Shown here piece after piece: positions 39,160 to 47,168 of a DNA stretch of 64,000 nt; within the stretch, counting starts at the first letter, position 1, and each line of letters opens with the position of its first letter. This stretch comes from Pseudomonadota bacterium (GTDB taxonomy: Bacteria; Pseudomonadota; Gammaproteobacteria; Burkholderiales; Burkholderiaceae_C). Below the pieces are notes generated by a model, which saw only the letters and a list, made by a program, of their open reading frames with translations, searched no databases and had not been told where the DNA came from. The DNA lies in assembly GCA_020161065.1 (NCBI GenBank), contig JAIUPH010000001.1, positions 1 through 64,000 of the forward strand, read 5' to 3'. A program made the translations under genes and the position numbers.

Positions 39160-40160
39160 TCCCAGACGAAGGCGGTGGCGGCGTCGAACGGGTGGACGCG
39201 CTTCCAGTGGCGGGCGATGTCGATGCGCTTGGCGATCCACACCCGGTCGTGCGCCTGGACGTGGTCCAGGAAGCGCTGCAGCGCGCGCATGCGCCCCGGC
39301 CGGCCGAGCAGCCGGCAGTGCATGCCGATGCTCATCATCGCGGGCTGCCGCTCACCTTCGGCGTAATGCACGTCGAAGGCATCGCGCAGGTACGAGAAGA
39401 ACTCGTCGCCGTGCGAGAAGCCCTGCGGCAGCGCAAAGCGCATGTCGTTGCAGTCCAGCGTGTAGGGCACCACCAGCTGCGGCGCCAGCCGGCCGTCGCT
39501 CTTGCGCACCTGCAGCCACAACGGCAGGTCGTCGCCGTAGTAGTCGCTGTCGTACTCGAAGCCGCCTTCGTCGGCCACCAGGCGGCGCGTGCGCGGGCTG
39601 TCGCGCCCGGTGTACCAGCCCAGCGGCCGCGTGCCGGTGAGGCGCTCGATGGCCTGCACGCCCAGGCGCAGGTGCTCGCGCTCCACCGCCTCGGGCACGT
39701 CCTGGTAGTGGATCCAGCGCCAGCCGTGGCAGGCGATCTCGTGCCCGAGCTCGACGAAGGCCGCCGTCACCTCGGGGCAGCGTTCGAGCGCCATGCCGAC
39801 GCCGAACACCGTCAGCGGCAGCCGGCGGCGCTCGAACTCGCGCAGCAGCCGCCAGACGCCGACGCGCGAGCCGTACTCGTAGATGCCCTCCATGCTGAGG
39901 TGGCGGTCGGGGTAGGCGGCCGGGTTGAACATCTCCGACAGGAACTGCTCGCTGCCCGCGTCGCCGTGCAGCACGCTGTTCTCGCCGCCTTCCTCGTAGT
40001 TCAGCACGAACTGCAGCGCCACGCGGGCGTTGCCGGGCCACTGGGGGTGGGGCGGGTGGCGGCCGTGGCCGCGCAGGTCGCGCGGGTAGCGCGCATCGCT
40101 CGGGTCGCGCGCGTGGCTCGGGTCGCGCGCGTCGGCGCGTGGCGTGGTCATGGCGGTCAT
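39156..40160 (-). CDS. puuE: Cofactor-independent allantoinase PuuE, 334 aa
   Basis: Hydrolyses allantoin to allantoate. A polysaccharide-deacetylase-fold enzyme, unlike the metal-dependent amidohydrolase allantoinases. ARVALQFVLNYEEGGENS, then MEGIYEYGSRVGVWRLL and HEIACHGWRWIHYQD are diagnostic. The ATG at 40160 overlaps the regulator stop (ATGA). The first 25 residues are an extension containing a three-copy ARDPS-type repeat before the usual start (RYPRDLRGHGR), which makes it longer than the typical 310 aa. Confidence 0.93.
   Translation of the reverse strand: MTAMTTPRADARDPSHARDPSDARYPRDLRGHGRHPPHPQWPGNARVALQFVLNYEEGGENSVLHGDAGSEQFLSEMFNPAAYPDRHLSMEGIYEYGSRVGVWRLLREFERRRLPLTVFGVGMALERCPEVTAAFVELGHEIACHGWRWIHYQDVPEAVEREHLRLGVQAIERLTGTRPLGWYTGRDSPRTRRLVADEGGFEYDSDYYGDDLPLWLQVRKSDGRLAPQLVVPYTLDCNDMRFALPQGFSHGDEFFSYLRDAFDVHYAEGERQPAMMSIGMHCRLLGRPGRMRALQRFLDHVQAHDRVWIAKRIDIARHWKRVHPFDAATAFVWE
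40084..40137. repeat. 18-bp tandem repeat encoding the PuuE N-terminal extension
   Basis: Three 18-bp units (40084-40101, 40102-40119, 40120-40137), the last two differing at few positions, encode six-residue units (A-R-D-P-S-H/D, the last diverged) in puuE. Since the unit keeps frame, its copy number may vary among strains. Confidence 0.8.
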
Positions 40161-40882
40161 CCTCGGGGCTTGAGCACCGACGCCAGGTCGGGCGTGCGCG
40201 GGTCCAGGCGCAGGTTGCGCTCGACGCTCGTGATGTGCTGCTCCATCAGCCGTGCGGCGGCGCGGCCGTCGCGCTTTTCCAGCGCTTCGACGATCTGCAC
40301 GTGCTCGGTCTGCGAATGCTCGGCCGAGTGGCCCGACTGGTACATCAGCGCGATCAGCTGCGAGCGTGACAGCAGGTCGGCGATCAGCTGCGCCAGCACC
40401 TCGTTGCCCAGCAGCCGCGCCAGCACGACGTGGAAGTCGGCCAGCAGCCGCGTGCGGCCCGACACGTCGTTGCGCGAGACGGCGCTGCGCTCGTCGCGCA
40501 GGTGGGCGCGCAACTGCTCGATCTGCGCGTCGCTGATGTCGTGCGCCAGCTGGCGCGCCATGCCGCCTTCGACCAGCCGCCGCACCTGGAAGACCTGGCG
40601 CGCCTCGTCGATGCTGGGCATGGCGACGAAGGCGCCGCGCGCCGGCTCCAGCGTGACCAGGCGGTCGCGGCTGAGGCGGTTCAGCGCCTGGCGCACGACC
40701 GTGCGCGAGACCGCGAACACGTCGGCGATCTGCTGCTCGACCAGCTTGGTGCCGGGCATCAGGCGGCGCTCGACGATGGCGCCGGTGATCGACTCGACGA
40801 TCTGGTCGGTGCTGCTGGCCGGCGGCCGCGCGGCGCGCGCCGGGTCGACCAGCCGAAGCGGATTGGCCGGCTTTCTGGCCAT
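40157..40882 (-). CDS. GntR/FCD-family regulator, probable purine-catabolism repressor, 241 aa
   Basis: N-terminal winged HTH (about 25-85: IVERRLMPGTKLVEQQIADV and then SRTVVRQALNRLSRDRLV) and a C-terminal all-helical FCD ligand domain. ATG 40882 follows GGGAG and starts MARKPANP; the longer reading would run into the palindromic operator at 40914. It leads the operon regulator-puuE-uraD/allC-M20. The palindromes at 40914, 41008, 48104, 53132 and 53576 have the TGTATACA form seen for FCD-type operators, so I infer that it controls all the purine units, perhaps releasing DNA when an allantoin-pathway metabolite binds. Confidence 0.88.
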   Translation of the reverse strand: MARKPANPLRLVDPARAARPPASSTDQIVESITGAIVERRLMPGTKLVEQQIADVFAVSRTVVRQALNRLSRDRLVTLEPARGAFVAMPSIDEARQVFQVRRLVEGGMARQLAHDISDAQIEQLRAHLRDERSAVSRNDVSGRTRLLADFHVVLARLLGNEVLAQLIADLLSRSQLIALMYQSGHSAEHSQTEHVQIVEALEKRDGRAAARLMEQHITSVERNLRLDPRTPDLASVLKPRG

Positions 40883-40913
40883 GGCGCCGTCTCCCGAGAG
40901 TTGTTTGAACAAT

Positions 40914-40925
40914 AGTGTATACACT
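40914..40925. promoter_or_regulatory. TGTATACA-type operator, regulator/puuE side
   Basis: AGTGTATACACT is a perfect 12-bp palindrome, 32 bp upstream of the GntR gene start. It likely mediates autoregulation of the puuE operon. Confidence 0.7.
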
Positions 40926-41007
40926 CAAATCGACCGCGGCAACCCGCAACGGCGCGCCGGGTGGCGCGGCGGCGCCAGGGTTTCCCCGAGGCTTTGAAGG
41001 AAACGGC

Positions 41008-41019
41008 ACTGTATACACT
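41008..41019 (+). promoter_or_regulatory. TGTATACA-type operator overlapping the puuD promoter
   Basis: ACTGTATACACT. Its TATACA could double as a -10 box. It ends 7 nt before the leader RNA element starting at 41027, the same spacing as at the permease gene (53589 to 53597). Confidence 0.68.
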
Positions 41020-41026
41020 TTGGCCT

Positions 41027-41083
41027 GGTCGCCGCGGGTTCCAGACGCGACCATCCGGCCTCACAGAGCCCGCCGTGGTGAGG
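41027..41083 (+). ncRNA. Structured puuD leader, candidate xanthine/urate riboswitch
   Basis: Helix A pairs GGTCGC (41027-41032) with GCGACC (41047-41052). Helix B pairs CCTCAC (41059-41064) with GTGAGG (41078-41083) around a 13-nt loop. GCGGG in loop A (41034-41038) can pair with CCCGC in loop B (41069-41073). The same elements, with G-U wobble substitutions in helix B, lie in front of the permease gene. A purine-oxidation context suggests the NMT1 (xanthine-I) riboswitch class, which senses xanthine and urate. I infer the class and cannot run a covariance search. Confidence 0.65.
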
Positions 41084-41150
41084 TGACGATGCGGCCGCCG
41101 GCGCGTCGGCTCGACGCCGGCCCGGCGGCCCCAGTTCGGAGACACCTTCG

Positions 41151-42374
41151 GTGGAAGCCTATCTGCTTGACTGGGCCAACGTGTTGCTGCGTTGGGTCCA
41201 CGTGATCACGGCCATTGCCTGGATCGGTTCATCGTTCTACTTCGTGCTGCTGGACAACAGCCTGTCGGCGCCGGAGGGCGACGAGCTCAAGGCCAAGGGC
41301 GTCGACGGCGAGATGTGGGCCGTGCACGGCGGCGGCTTCTACCACTCCAACAAGTACATGGTGGCGCCGCGCTGGCGGCCGCTGCCCGACAACCTGCACT
41401 GGTCGTACTGGGAAAGCTATTCGACGTGGCTGACCGGCTTCGGCCTCTTCACGGTGCTGTACCTGTTCAATGCCGGCAGCTTCCTGGTCGACAAGAGCAC
41501 GCACGACTGGTCGGCCGGCGCCGCCATCGCCGGCTCGCTCGGCTTCCTGGTGGCGTTCTGGGTCGTCTACGACCTGATCTGCCGCACGCTGGGCCAGCGC
41601 CGCAACGGCGACCTGATCGTCGGCTTGTGCGTGCTGGCCTTCGTCGTCTTCGCCTCCTGGCTGGCCTGCCAGTTGTTCGCCGGGCGCGCCGCCTTCCTGC
41701 TGGTCGGCGCCATGCTGGCGACGGCGATGAGCGCCAACGTCTTCTTCTGGATCATCCCCGGCCAGCGCACCGTGGTGGCGCAGCTGCGCGCCGGCGAGAA
41801 GCCCGACCCCATCCACGGCCAGCGCGGCAAGCAGCGCAGCGTGCACAACACCTACTTCACGCTGCCGGTGCTGATTGCCATGCTGTCCAACCACTACGGC
41901 TGGCTGTACCAGGGGCGCAACAACTGGCTGGTGCTGGTGCTGCTGATGCTGGCCGGCGCGCTGATCCGCCACAGCTTCGTGGCGCGCCACAAGGCCCACG
42001 TGCTGGGCCAGCGCGCGCCGTGGGAGTTTGCCGGCGCCGGCACGGTGGTGCTGATCGGCCTGGCGGTCTGGCTGGCGCCGCAGCCGCCCAGCGCCGAGCA
42101 GGTGGCGCAAGCCCAGGCGCTGGCCGCCAAGCCGGCCGGCTACGCCGCGGTGCGCGCCGTGATCGACCAGCGCTGCGTCATGTGCCATAACGCGCAACTT
42201 CAACAGAAGAACGTGGCGCTGCACGACGCCGAAGGCCTGAAGAAGAACGCGCTGAACGTCTACCAGCAGGCCGCCGTGCTGAAGCTGATGCCGCTGAACA
42301 ACGCCACGCAGATCACCGACGCGGAGCGCGAGTTGATCAAGCGCTGGTACGAGGCGGGCGCTGCGGTGCAGTGA
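41151..42374 (+). CDS. puuD: PuuD-type membrane urate oxidase with cytochrome c domain, 407 aa
   Basis: Oxidises urate to 5-hydroxyisourate and passes electrons to a cytochrome rather than to O2. The N-terminal membrane part starts VEAYLLDWANVLLRW and continues WIGSSFYFVLLDNSL, with about eight hydrophobic segments. A C-terminal cytochrome c domain carries the haem motif C342-V-M-C345-H346. Domain order and length match PuuD. It starts at GTG 41151 with GGAG nine nt upstream. Divergent from the GntR regulator, and behind an operator and the leader RNA at 41027-41083. Confidence 0.93.
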   Translation: MEAYLLDWANVLLRWVHVITAIAWIGSSFYFVLLDNSLSAPEGDELKAKGVDGEMWAVHGGGFYHSNKYMVAPRWRPLPDNLHWSYWESYSTWLTGFGLFTVLYLFNAGSFLVDKSTHDWSAGAAIAGSLGFLVAFWVVYDLICRTLGQRRNGDLIVGLCVLAFVVFASWLACQLFAGRAAFLLVGAMLATAMSANVFFWIIPGQRTVVAQLRAGEKPDPIHGQRGKQRSVHNTYFTLPVLIAMLSNHYGWLYQGRNNWLVLVLLMLAGALIRHSFVARHKAHVLGQRAPWEFAGAGTVVLIGLAVWLAPQPPSAEQVAQAQALAAKPAGYAAVRAVIDQRCVMCHNAQLQQKNVALHDAEGLKKNALNVYQQAAVLKLMPLNNATQITDAERELIKRWYEAGAAVQ

Positions 42375-42400
42375 TGGAGCCCCCGGCCGCTGGGGCGGCC

Positions 42401-42508
42401 GCCCCCCGAGGGGGCTACCAAACCCGACCGGCGAAGCCGGATCGGGTTTGGCGCTCTAACGACGCCGCTCCCCCTGGTCGCCTGCGGCGACCGGTCCCCG
42501 GGGGGACC
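42401..42508. repeat. Array of four stem-loops between convergent genes
   Basis: Four consecutive hairpins: GCCCCC/GGGGGC (42401-42415); a 15-bp stem beginning CCAAACCCGA with one bulged A (42418-42451); GGTCGCC/GGCGACC (42476-42492); and GGTCCCC/GGGGACC (42493-42508). They lie between the 3' ends of puuD and the permease gene at 42555. They probably act as a bidirectional terminator. The compound layout resembles dispersed intergenic repeats known from comamonads. Confidence 0.72.
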
Positions 42509-42554
42509 GCGATTTGGGCGCGCTGGCTTGCAGGCGCTCCATGCCGCGGCCGCA

Positions 42555-43244
42555 TCACCGCACGATGGCCACCCGGCTTTGCAGGCGCCGCACCTGCCAC
42601 GACAGCGCGTAGCAGATGAGGAAGTAGGCGATGGCGGCGAACACGTACATCTCGACCAGCCGCCCGTCGCGCTGGCCGATCTTGGTGGCGGCGCCCAGGA
42701 AGTCGGTGATCGAGAGCACGTAGACCAGCGACGTGTCCTGGAACAGCACGATGGTCTGGCTCAGCAGCACCGGCAGCATGTTGCGCAAGGCCTGCGGCAG
42801 CACGACGAGCGCCATCACCTGGCGGTAGCGCATGCCGAGCGCGTAGCCGGCCTGGGTCTGCCCCGGCGGCACCGAGCGGATGCCGGCGCGCACGATCTCG
42901 GCGAAGTACGCCGCCTCGAACATCGTGAAGGTGATGACGCTGGACCAGAACGCGCCGACCTTGATCGGCTCGTTCCTGCCGAGCGCCCAGGCGCCGACGT
43001 AGGGCACGAGGAAGTAGAACCAGAAGATCACCAGCAGCAGCGGCACCGCGCGGATCAGGTTCACGTAGGCCGCGGCGGCCACCGACAGCCAGCGCTGCGA
43101 CGACAGCCGCATCAGCGCCAGCACGGTGCCCAGCGCGGCGCCGCCGGCCGCCGCCAGCGCAGTGAGCGTCAGCGAAAAGACCAGCCCTTCGCTGAGCAGG
43201 TAGCGCAGGTTGCGCGCAACGACGCCGAAGTCCAGGCCGTCCAT
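42555..43244 (-). CDS. Amino-acid ABC permease, GltK-like, 229 aa
   Basis: HisM/GltK-type inner-membrane subunit for polar amino acid uptake. The coupling loop AEIVRAGIRSVPPGQTQAGYAL near residue 115-140 is diagnostic, with RQVMALVVLPQALRNMLPVL following. Several helices are present and length is typical. It lies 8 bp after the GltJ-like gene. No ATPase gene follows, so the transporter must borrow a GltL-like ATPase. Confidence 0.88.
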   Translation of the reverse strand: MDGLDFGVVARNLRYLLSEGLVFSLTLTALAAAGGAALGTVLALMRLSSQRWLSVAAAAYVNLIRAVPLLLVIFWFYFLVPYVGAWALGRNEPIKVGAFWSSVITFTMFEAAYFAEIVRAGIRSVPPGQTQAGYALGMRYRQVMALVVLPQALRNMLPVLLSQTIVLFQDTSLVYVLSITDFLGAATKIGQRDGRLVEMYVFAAIAYFLICYALSWQVRRLQSRVAIVR

Positions 43245-43252
43245 GGCGTTGC

Positions 43253-44002
43253 TCAGTGCCCCGCGCCGGCGGCCCAGGCGAGGCCGGGCACCGCGAGGCG
43301 CTTTTCCAGCCGCCGCATCAGCAGCACGACCGCCAGGTTCAGCACGACGTAGATGATGGTGGCCGCGGTGAAGGCCTCGAACACCTGGAAGCTGTATTCC
43401 TGGATCGCCCGCGCGGCGGCCGTCACCTCGACCAGGCCCACCGTCAGCGCCACCGAGCTGTTCTTGACGGCGTTGAGGAACTCCGAGGTGAGCGGCGGCA
43501 TGATGATGCGCAGGGCCATCGGCAGCAGCACGAAGCGGTAGGTCTGCGGCAGCGTCATGCCCAGCGCGGTGGCCGCCTGCTGCTGGCCGCGCGCCAGCGA
43601 CTGGATGCCGGCGCGCACCTGCTCGGCGACGCGCGCCGAGGTGAACAGCGCCAGCCCCAGCGTGGCCGGCAGGAAGGCGCCCCACGGCGGCTGGATCTGC
43701 TTGAGCGCCGTGCCCATCGACGCGGGCAGCAACTCCGGCACGACGAAGTACCACAGGAAGATCTGCACCAGCAGCGGCACGTTGCGGAACACGTCGACCC
43801 AGGCGGTGGCCAGCCGCACGATGCTGCGGTTGGGCAGCGTGCGCGCCACGCCGACGATGATGCCGAGCACCAGCGCCAGCGCCCAGGCGCTGAGCGCGAC
43901 CATCACCGTCCACGCCAGGCCCGACACCAGGGTGCCGAGGTAGGTGCCGGTGCCGTCAGGCGAAGGCTGCAGGAAGACGGCCCAGTTCCACGGGTAGTTC
44001 AT
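43253..44002 (-). CDS. Amino-acid ABC permease, GltJ-like, 249 aa
   Basis: First permease of the same transporter. NYPWNWAVFLQPSPDGTGTY at the N-terminus is characteristic of GltJ. The coupling loop AEQVRAGIQSLARGQQQAATAL and LTVGLVEVTAAARAIQ follow. It is 28 bp downstream of the binding-protein gene. Confidence 0.9.
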   Translation of the reverse strand: MNYPWNWAVFLQPSPDGTGTYLGTLVSGLAWTVMVALSAWALALVLGIIVGVARTLPNRSIVRLATAWVDVFRNVPLLVQIFLWYFVVPELLPASMGTALKQIQPPWGAFLPATLGLALFTSARVAEQVRAGIQSLARGQQQAATALGMTLPQTYRFVLLPMALRIIMPPLTSEFLNAVKNSSVALTVGLVEVTAAARAIQEYSFQVFEAFTAATIIYVVLNLAVVLLMRRLEKRLAVPGLAWAAGAGH

Positions 44003-44030
44003 CGGAGCTTGGCGCAGCGCCGGCGGCGGA

Positions 44031-44924
44031 TCAGACGCCGCGGTCGTTCGGGCTGTCGAGCGCCTCTTTCAGCGACGGCGTCATCGGGAAGTTCAGGTTC
44101 ACGCCCTTGGGCGGGATCGGGCTCATGAACCACTTGTTGTACAGGCGCGTGAACTCGCCGCTCTTGTACAAGGCGGCCAGCGTGCGGTCGACCAGGGCCT
44201 TGAACGCCGGGTCGTCCTTGCGCACGATCAGGCCGTAGGGCTCGACCCGCAGCGCGTCGTCGACGAGGCGCCAGCCGGCCGGGTTGTTGCTGCCGGCCAC
44301 CAGGCTGGCAAGCAGGATGTCGTCCATCACGAAGGCTTCGGTGCGGCCGGTGGTCAGCGTCAGGAACGAGGCGGCGTGGTCGGGGCTGAGCACCTTGTTG
44401 ACCTGGAACTTCTTGTCCTGTTCGCGCGCGGTGAGCAAGGCGATGGAGGTCGACGCCGCGGTGAAGGCCACCGGCTTGCCCGCCAGGTCTTCGAAGGTCT
44501 TGACGGCCGAGTCCTTGCGCACGACCGCGCGGATGCTGGAGACGAAGTAGGTGTTGCTGAAGGCGACGACCTTCTGCCGCTCCAGCGTGTTGGTGGCCGG
44601 GCCGCAGACGATGTCGATGGTGCCGTTCTGGATCAGCGGGATCTGGTTGCTGAGCTGCACCGGCTGCAGCTTCACCTGGACGGCGGGCAGCTTCAGCTCG
44701 GCCTTGACGGCATCGACCACCTTCGCGCACAGGTCCATCGCGAAGCCGATGGGCTTTTGCTGATCGTCGAGGTACGAGAACGGCACCGACACCTCGCGGT
44801 GCCCGAGGCGGATCTCGCCGGCATCGCGGATCTTGCCCAGCGTGCCGCCGGGCGACTGCGCCAGCGCGGGAAGGGCGGCAGCCAGCGCCAGGGCCGCGAA
44901 GGTGGTGGACAGGGTTCGGTTCAT
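44031..44924 (-). CDS. Amino-acid binding protein, GltI-like, 297 aa
   Basis: Periplasmic glutamate/aspartate-type receptor. Signal peptide residues 1-22 (ending ALAQ); GTLGKIRDAGEIRLGHREVSVP is the N-terminal GltI motif. PLIQNGTIDIVCGPATNTLERQ is the ligand-domain motif, and the C-terminal region is GEFTRLYNKWFMSPIPPKG. The ligand is probably an acidic or related amino acid. Cotranscribed with the FAD oxidase and GntR genes upstream. Confidence 0.9.
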   Translation of the reverse strand: MNRTLSTTFAALALAAALPALAQSPGGTLGKIRDAGEIRLGHREVSVPFSYLDDQQKPIGFAMDLCAKVVDAVKAELKLPAVQVKLQPVQLSNQIPLIQNGTIDIVCGPATNTLERQKVVAFSNTYFVSSIRAVVRKDSAVKTFEDLAGKPVAFTAASTSIALLTAREQDKKFQVNKVLSPDHAASFLTLTTGRTEAFVMDDILLASLVAGSNNPAGWRLVDDALRVEPYGLIVRKDDPAFKALVDRTLAALYKSGEFTRLYNKWFMSPIPPKGVNLNFPMTPSLKEALDSPNDRGV

Positions 44925-44965
44925 CGTGGACTCCGGTGGGACGGACAAGCGGCGGCGCGCAGGGC

Positions 44966-45634
44966 TCAGCGCGCCGAGGTGGACGGGAAGCGGCCGATGC
45001 CCGGCCGCGGGCTGGCCTTGCGCCGCAGCACGGCGCGCGTGTGCTCGATGTGCTGCTCCAGCAGCTGCAGCGACCGCGCCACGCTGCCGCGCGCGCAGGC
45101 GTCGAGGATCTCGTGGTGTTCGCGCTGCGCATCGTCGCGGCCCACGGTGGCCGAGATGTAGGTGCGCATGAAGTGCGAGTTCATCAGCGCCACGTCCTCG
45201 ATCATCTTGACGAGCAGCGGGCGGCCCGAGGCCGCGTACAGCGTGAGGTGGAACGCCAGGTTGAGGTCGCGCCACTCCTGCGGGCTGTCGCTGCGGTCGT
45301 AGGTGCCCAGGATCGAGGCGGCCTTGTCCAGGATCTCGCGGGTGAGCTTGGGCACCGCCAGCTTGAGCGCGCGCACTTCCAGCGCGATGCGGATGTCGAG
45401 CATCTCCTCGATCTCTTCGAGGCTGCGCGTCGACACGAAGGCGCCCTTGTGCAGCTCGGTCTTCACCAGCCCTTCGGCCTCCAGCTGCTTGAGCGCCTCG
45501 CGCACCGGCACCCGGCTGACGCCGAACTGCTCGGCCAGCGCTTCCTGGCGGATCTGCAGGCCGGGCGCGAGCACGCCGTTGAGGATGTCGTCGCGCAGGG
45601 TCCTGACGATGTGCAGCGCGGCGGGTTCGGTCAT
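44966..45634 (-). CDS. GntR/FCD-family regulator, 222 aa
   Basis: Winged HTH at about 10-75 (QIRQEALAEQFGVSRVPVRE, then ALKQLEAEGLVKTE) and a C-terminal FCD domain. It sits between the FAD oxidase and the GltI-like gene on the same strand, 28 bp after the former. It probably represses this operon through the ATCCAA/TTGGAT sites at 47064-47089. Confidence 0.88.
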   Translation of the reverse strand: MTEPAALHIVRTLRDDILNGVLAPGLQIRQEALAEQFGVSRVPVREALKQLEAEGLVKTELHKGAFVSTRSLEEIEEMLDIRIALEVRALKLAVPKLTREILDKAASILGTYDRSDSPQEWRDLNLAFHLTLYAASGRPLLVKMIEDVALMNSHFMRTYISATVGRDDAQREHHEILDACARGSVARSLQLLEQHIEHTRAVLRRKASPRPGIGRFPSTSAR

Positions 45635-45662
45635 CGATCGGCTCCCGGATCCGAAGGCGCGC

Positions 45663-47033
45663 CTACAGGCTGCCCTTGCCGCTGCGCGCCAGCTCGGCCA
45701 TCAGCGCCGCGTCGCCGTAGCGCGCGGCGGACAGCGCGTGCGCGTACGCCGGCACGGCCGATCCCGTGACCCAGGCGGCGCAGATCGCGCCGGTGGCGCA
45801 AGCCGCCATCGAGCCGAAGCCCGACAGCGCGCCGGCGACGAAGCTGCCCGGCGCGCGCATCGGCCCGATCAGCGGCCAGTTCTCCTCGGTCATCGTGTAG
45901 TAGCCGCCGTAGTGGTGCGCGCCGCGCGGCAGGTGGCCGATGTAGGCGGCCAGGCGCGGGTGCAGGCGGCTCGCCCCGCGCAGCACGATGTCGGGGAAGT
46001 GCGGGTCGATCGGCTCGTCGGCGTGGGGGTCGCTGGCCGTCTCGTTGTAGGCCCAGCCGAGCTTGATCCAGTCGCCGTCGACGGCGCCGTCGGGGCGGCA
46101 ATGGATGCCGCCCGTCATCGGCTCCACCAGCCGCCGCGTGGCGGGGTCGGCGGCCAGCAGGGCGCGGTCTTCGGCGTCCCAGGCGAGTTGCTGGCCGTCG
46201 AGGTCGATGGTGAACGGCATGTCGCGGGCGATCGCCGCCTCGCGGTCGCGAAACGAGATCTTCTGCTGGTAGACGCACTTCACCGGCAGGTCTTCGCCCA
46301 GCATGCGCGCGATGTCGCGCACGAAAGGGCCGGCGGCATTGACGATGCGCTCGGTACGCAGCGTCTCGACGCCGGCGTCGGTCTGCAATTCCAGGGTGTA
46401 GGGCGCGCCGCCGCCGATGGCGCGCACCGCGGCGCGGCGCACGCGAACGCCCGCCGGGCGCATGGCCTCCAGCATGGCCTGCCCCATCTGCTGCGCGCTG
46501 ATCGAGCCGGCGCGGCGGATGTGGATGACCGTCGCCACGTCGTCGGCGTAGGCCGGGAAGGCGCTGCGGATCAGCGCCCGGTCCAGCAGCACGTCGACAC
46601 CGTCCGGCGCCGCGGTCCAGGGGCTGCGCAGCGAGCGCTGGTAGTCGGCGTCGTCCGCCTCGCGCAGGCGGATGCGGCCGGGCGTCTCGCCGTAGCCGCG
46701 ATACAGCTCGTCGATCAGGTCCGCGGGGCGCGCGCGCCGCGTCACCAGCGCGTAGCCGCCGCGCGTCATGTTCAGGCGCCCGCCGGAGGTCCGGTCGAGT
46801 TCCTCCATCAGCGTGATCGAATGGTCGGTGAAGGCCGTCATCACCGGGTGCGGCCACCAGTTGCGGTAGTTCTCGCCGGACTGCGCCGAGGTCAGGCTCA
46901 TCGGGTCGCGCGGATCGAGCACCGCGACGCGGGTCACCGCATGACGCGTGACCAGGTAGTACGCGACCGCGAGGCCGATGCTGCCGGCGCCGATTACGGC
47001 GACGTCGACCGAGTTCTGTTCAGGGGCTGGCAC
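45663..47033 (-). CDS. FAD-dependent oxidoreductase (DAO/sarcosine oxidase-like), 456 aa
   Basis: Flavoprotein oxidase of an amine or amino acid. VDVAVIGAGSIGLAVAYYL is the dinucleotide fold; SGENYRNWWPHPVM is the loop after it; GFGSMAACATGAICAAWVTG at the C-terminus closes the FAD site. GTG 47033 is preceded by GGAG at good spacing; a longer in-frame reading would cross the operator palindromes, so I reject it. The neighbouring amino-acid transporter suggests the imported compound is its substrate. Confidence 0.82.
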   Translation of the reverse strand: MPAPEQNSVDVAVIGAGSIGLAVAYYLVTRHAVTRVAVLDPRDPMSLTSAQSGENYRNWWPHPVMTAFTDHSITLMEELDRTSGGRLNMTRGGYALVTRRARPADLIDELYRGYGETPGRIRLREADDADYQRSLRSPWTAAPDGVDVLLDRALIRSAFPAYADDVATVIHIRRAGSISAQQMGQAMLEAMRPAGVRVRRAAVRAIGGGAPYTLELQTDAGVETLRTERIVNAAGPFVRDIARMLGEDLPVKCVYQQKISFRDREAAIARDMPFTIDLDGQQLAWDAEDRALLAADPATRRLVEPMTGGIHCRPDGAVDGDWIKLGWAYNETASDPHADEPIDPHFPDIVLRGASRLHPRLAAYIGHLPRGAHHYGGYYTMTEENWPLIGPMRAPGSFVAGALSGFGSMAACATGAICAAWVTGSAVPAYAHALSAARYGDAALMAELARSGKGSL

Positions 47034-47063
47034 CGAGGCTCCGGGAAGAAGATCCGTTTTCAG

Positions 47064-47089
47064 ATCCAAGATTGGATCCAAAACTGGAT
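47064..47089. promoter_or_regulatory. Overlapping ATCCAA/TTGGAT palindromes, GntR operator candidate
   Basis: ATCCAA (47064-47069) and TTGGAT (47072-47077) form a perfect inverted repeat. TTGGATCCAA (47072-47081) is itself a 10-bp palindrome, and ATCCA/TGGAT (47076-47089) adds a third dyad. They lie 31-56 bp upstream of the FAD oxidase start, as expected for an FCD repressor. Confidence 0.65.
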
Positions 47090-47168
47090 GCGAATGTAGC
47101 CTCGATTCCGCGGCCACGGCCTGGGACTTACCCGCTGGCGAACGTTGCCGGGCGCCAGCGCGCCGCAG

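Noticed and set aside
40883-40924. Earlier ATG for the GntR regulator at 40924
   Set aside because: It would make the palindromic operator part of the coding sequence, and the ATG at 40882 has a clear ribosome-binding site.
42418-42451. The 15-bp stem as an attachment site or inverted end of a mobile element
   Set aside because: No flanking direct repeats or recombinase gene are present; position between convergent 3' ends fits a terminator.
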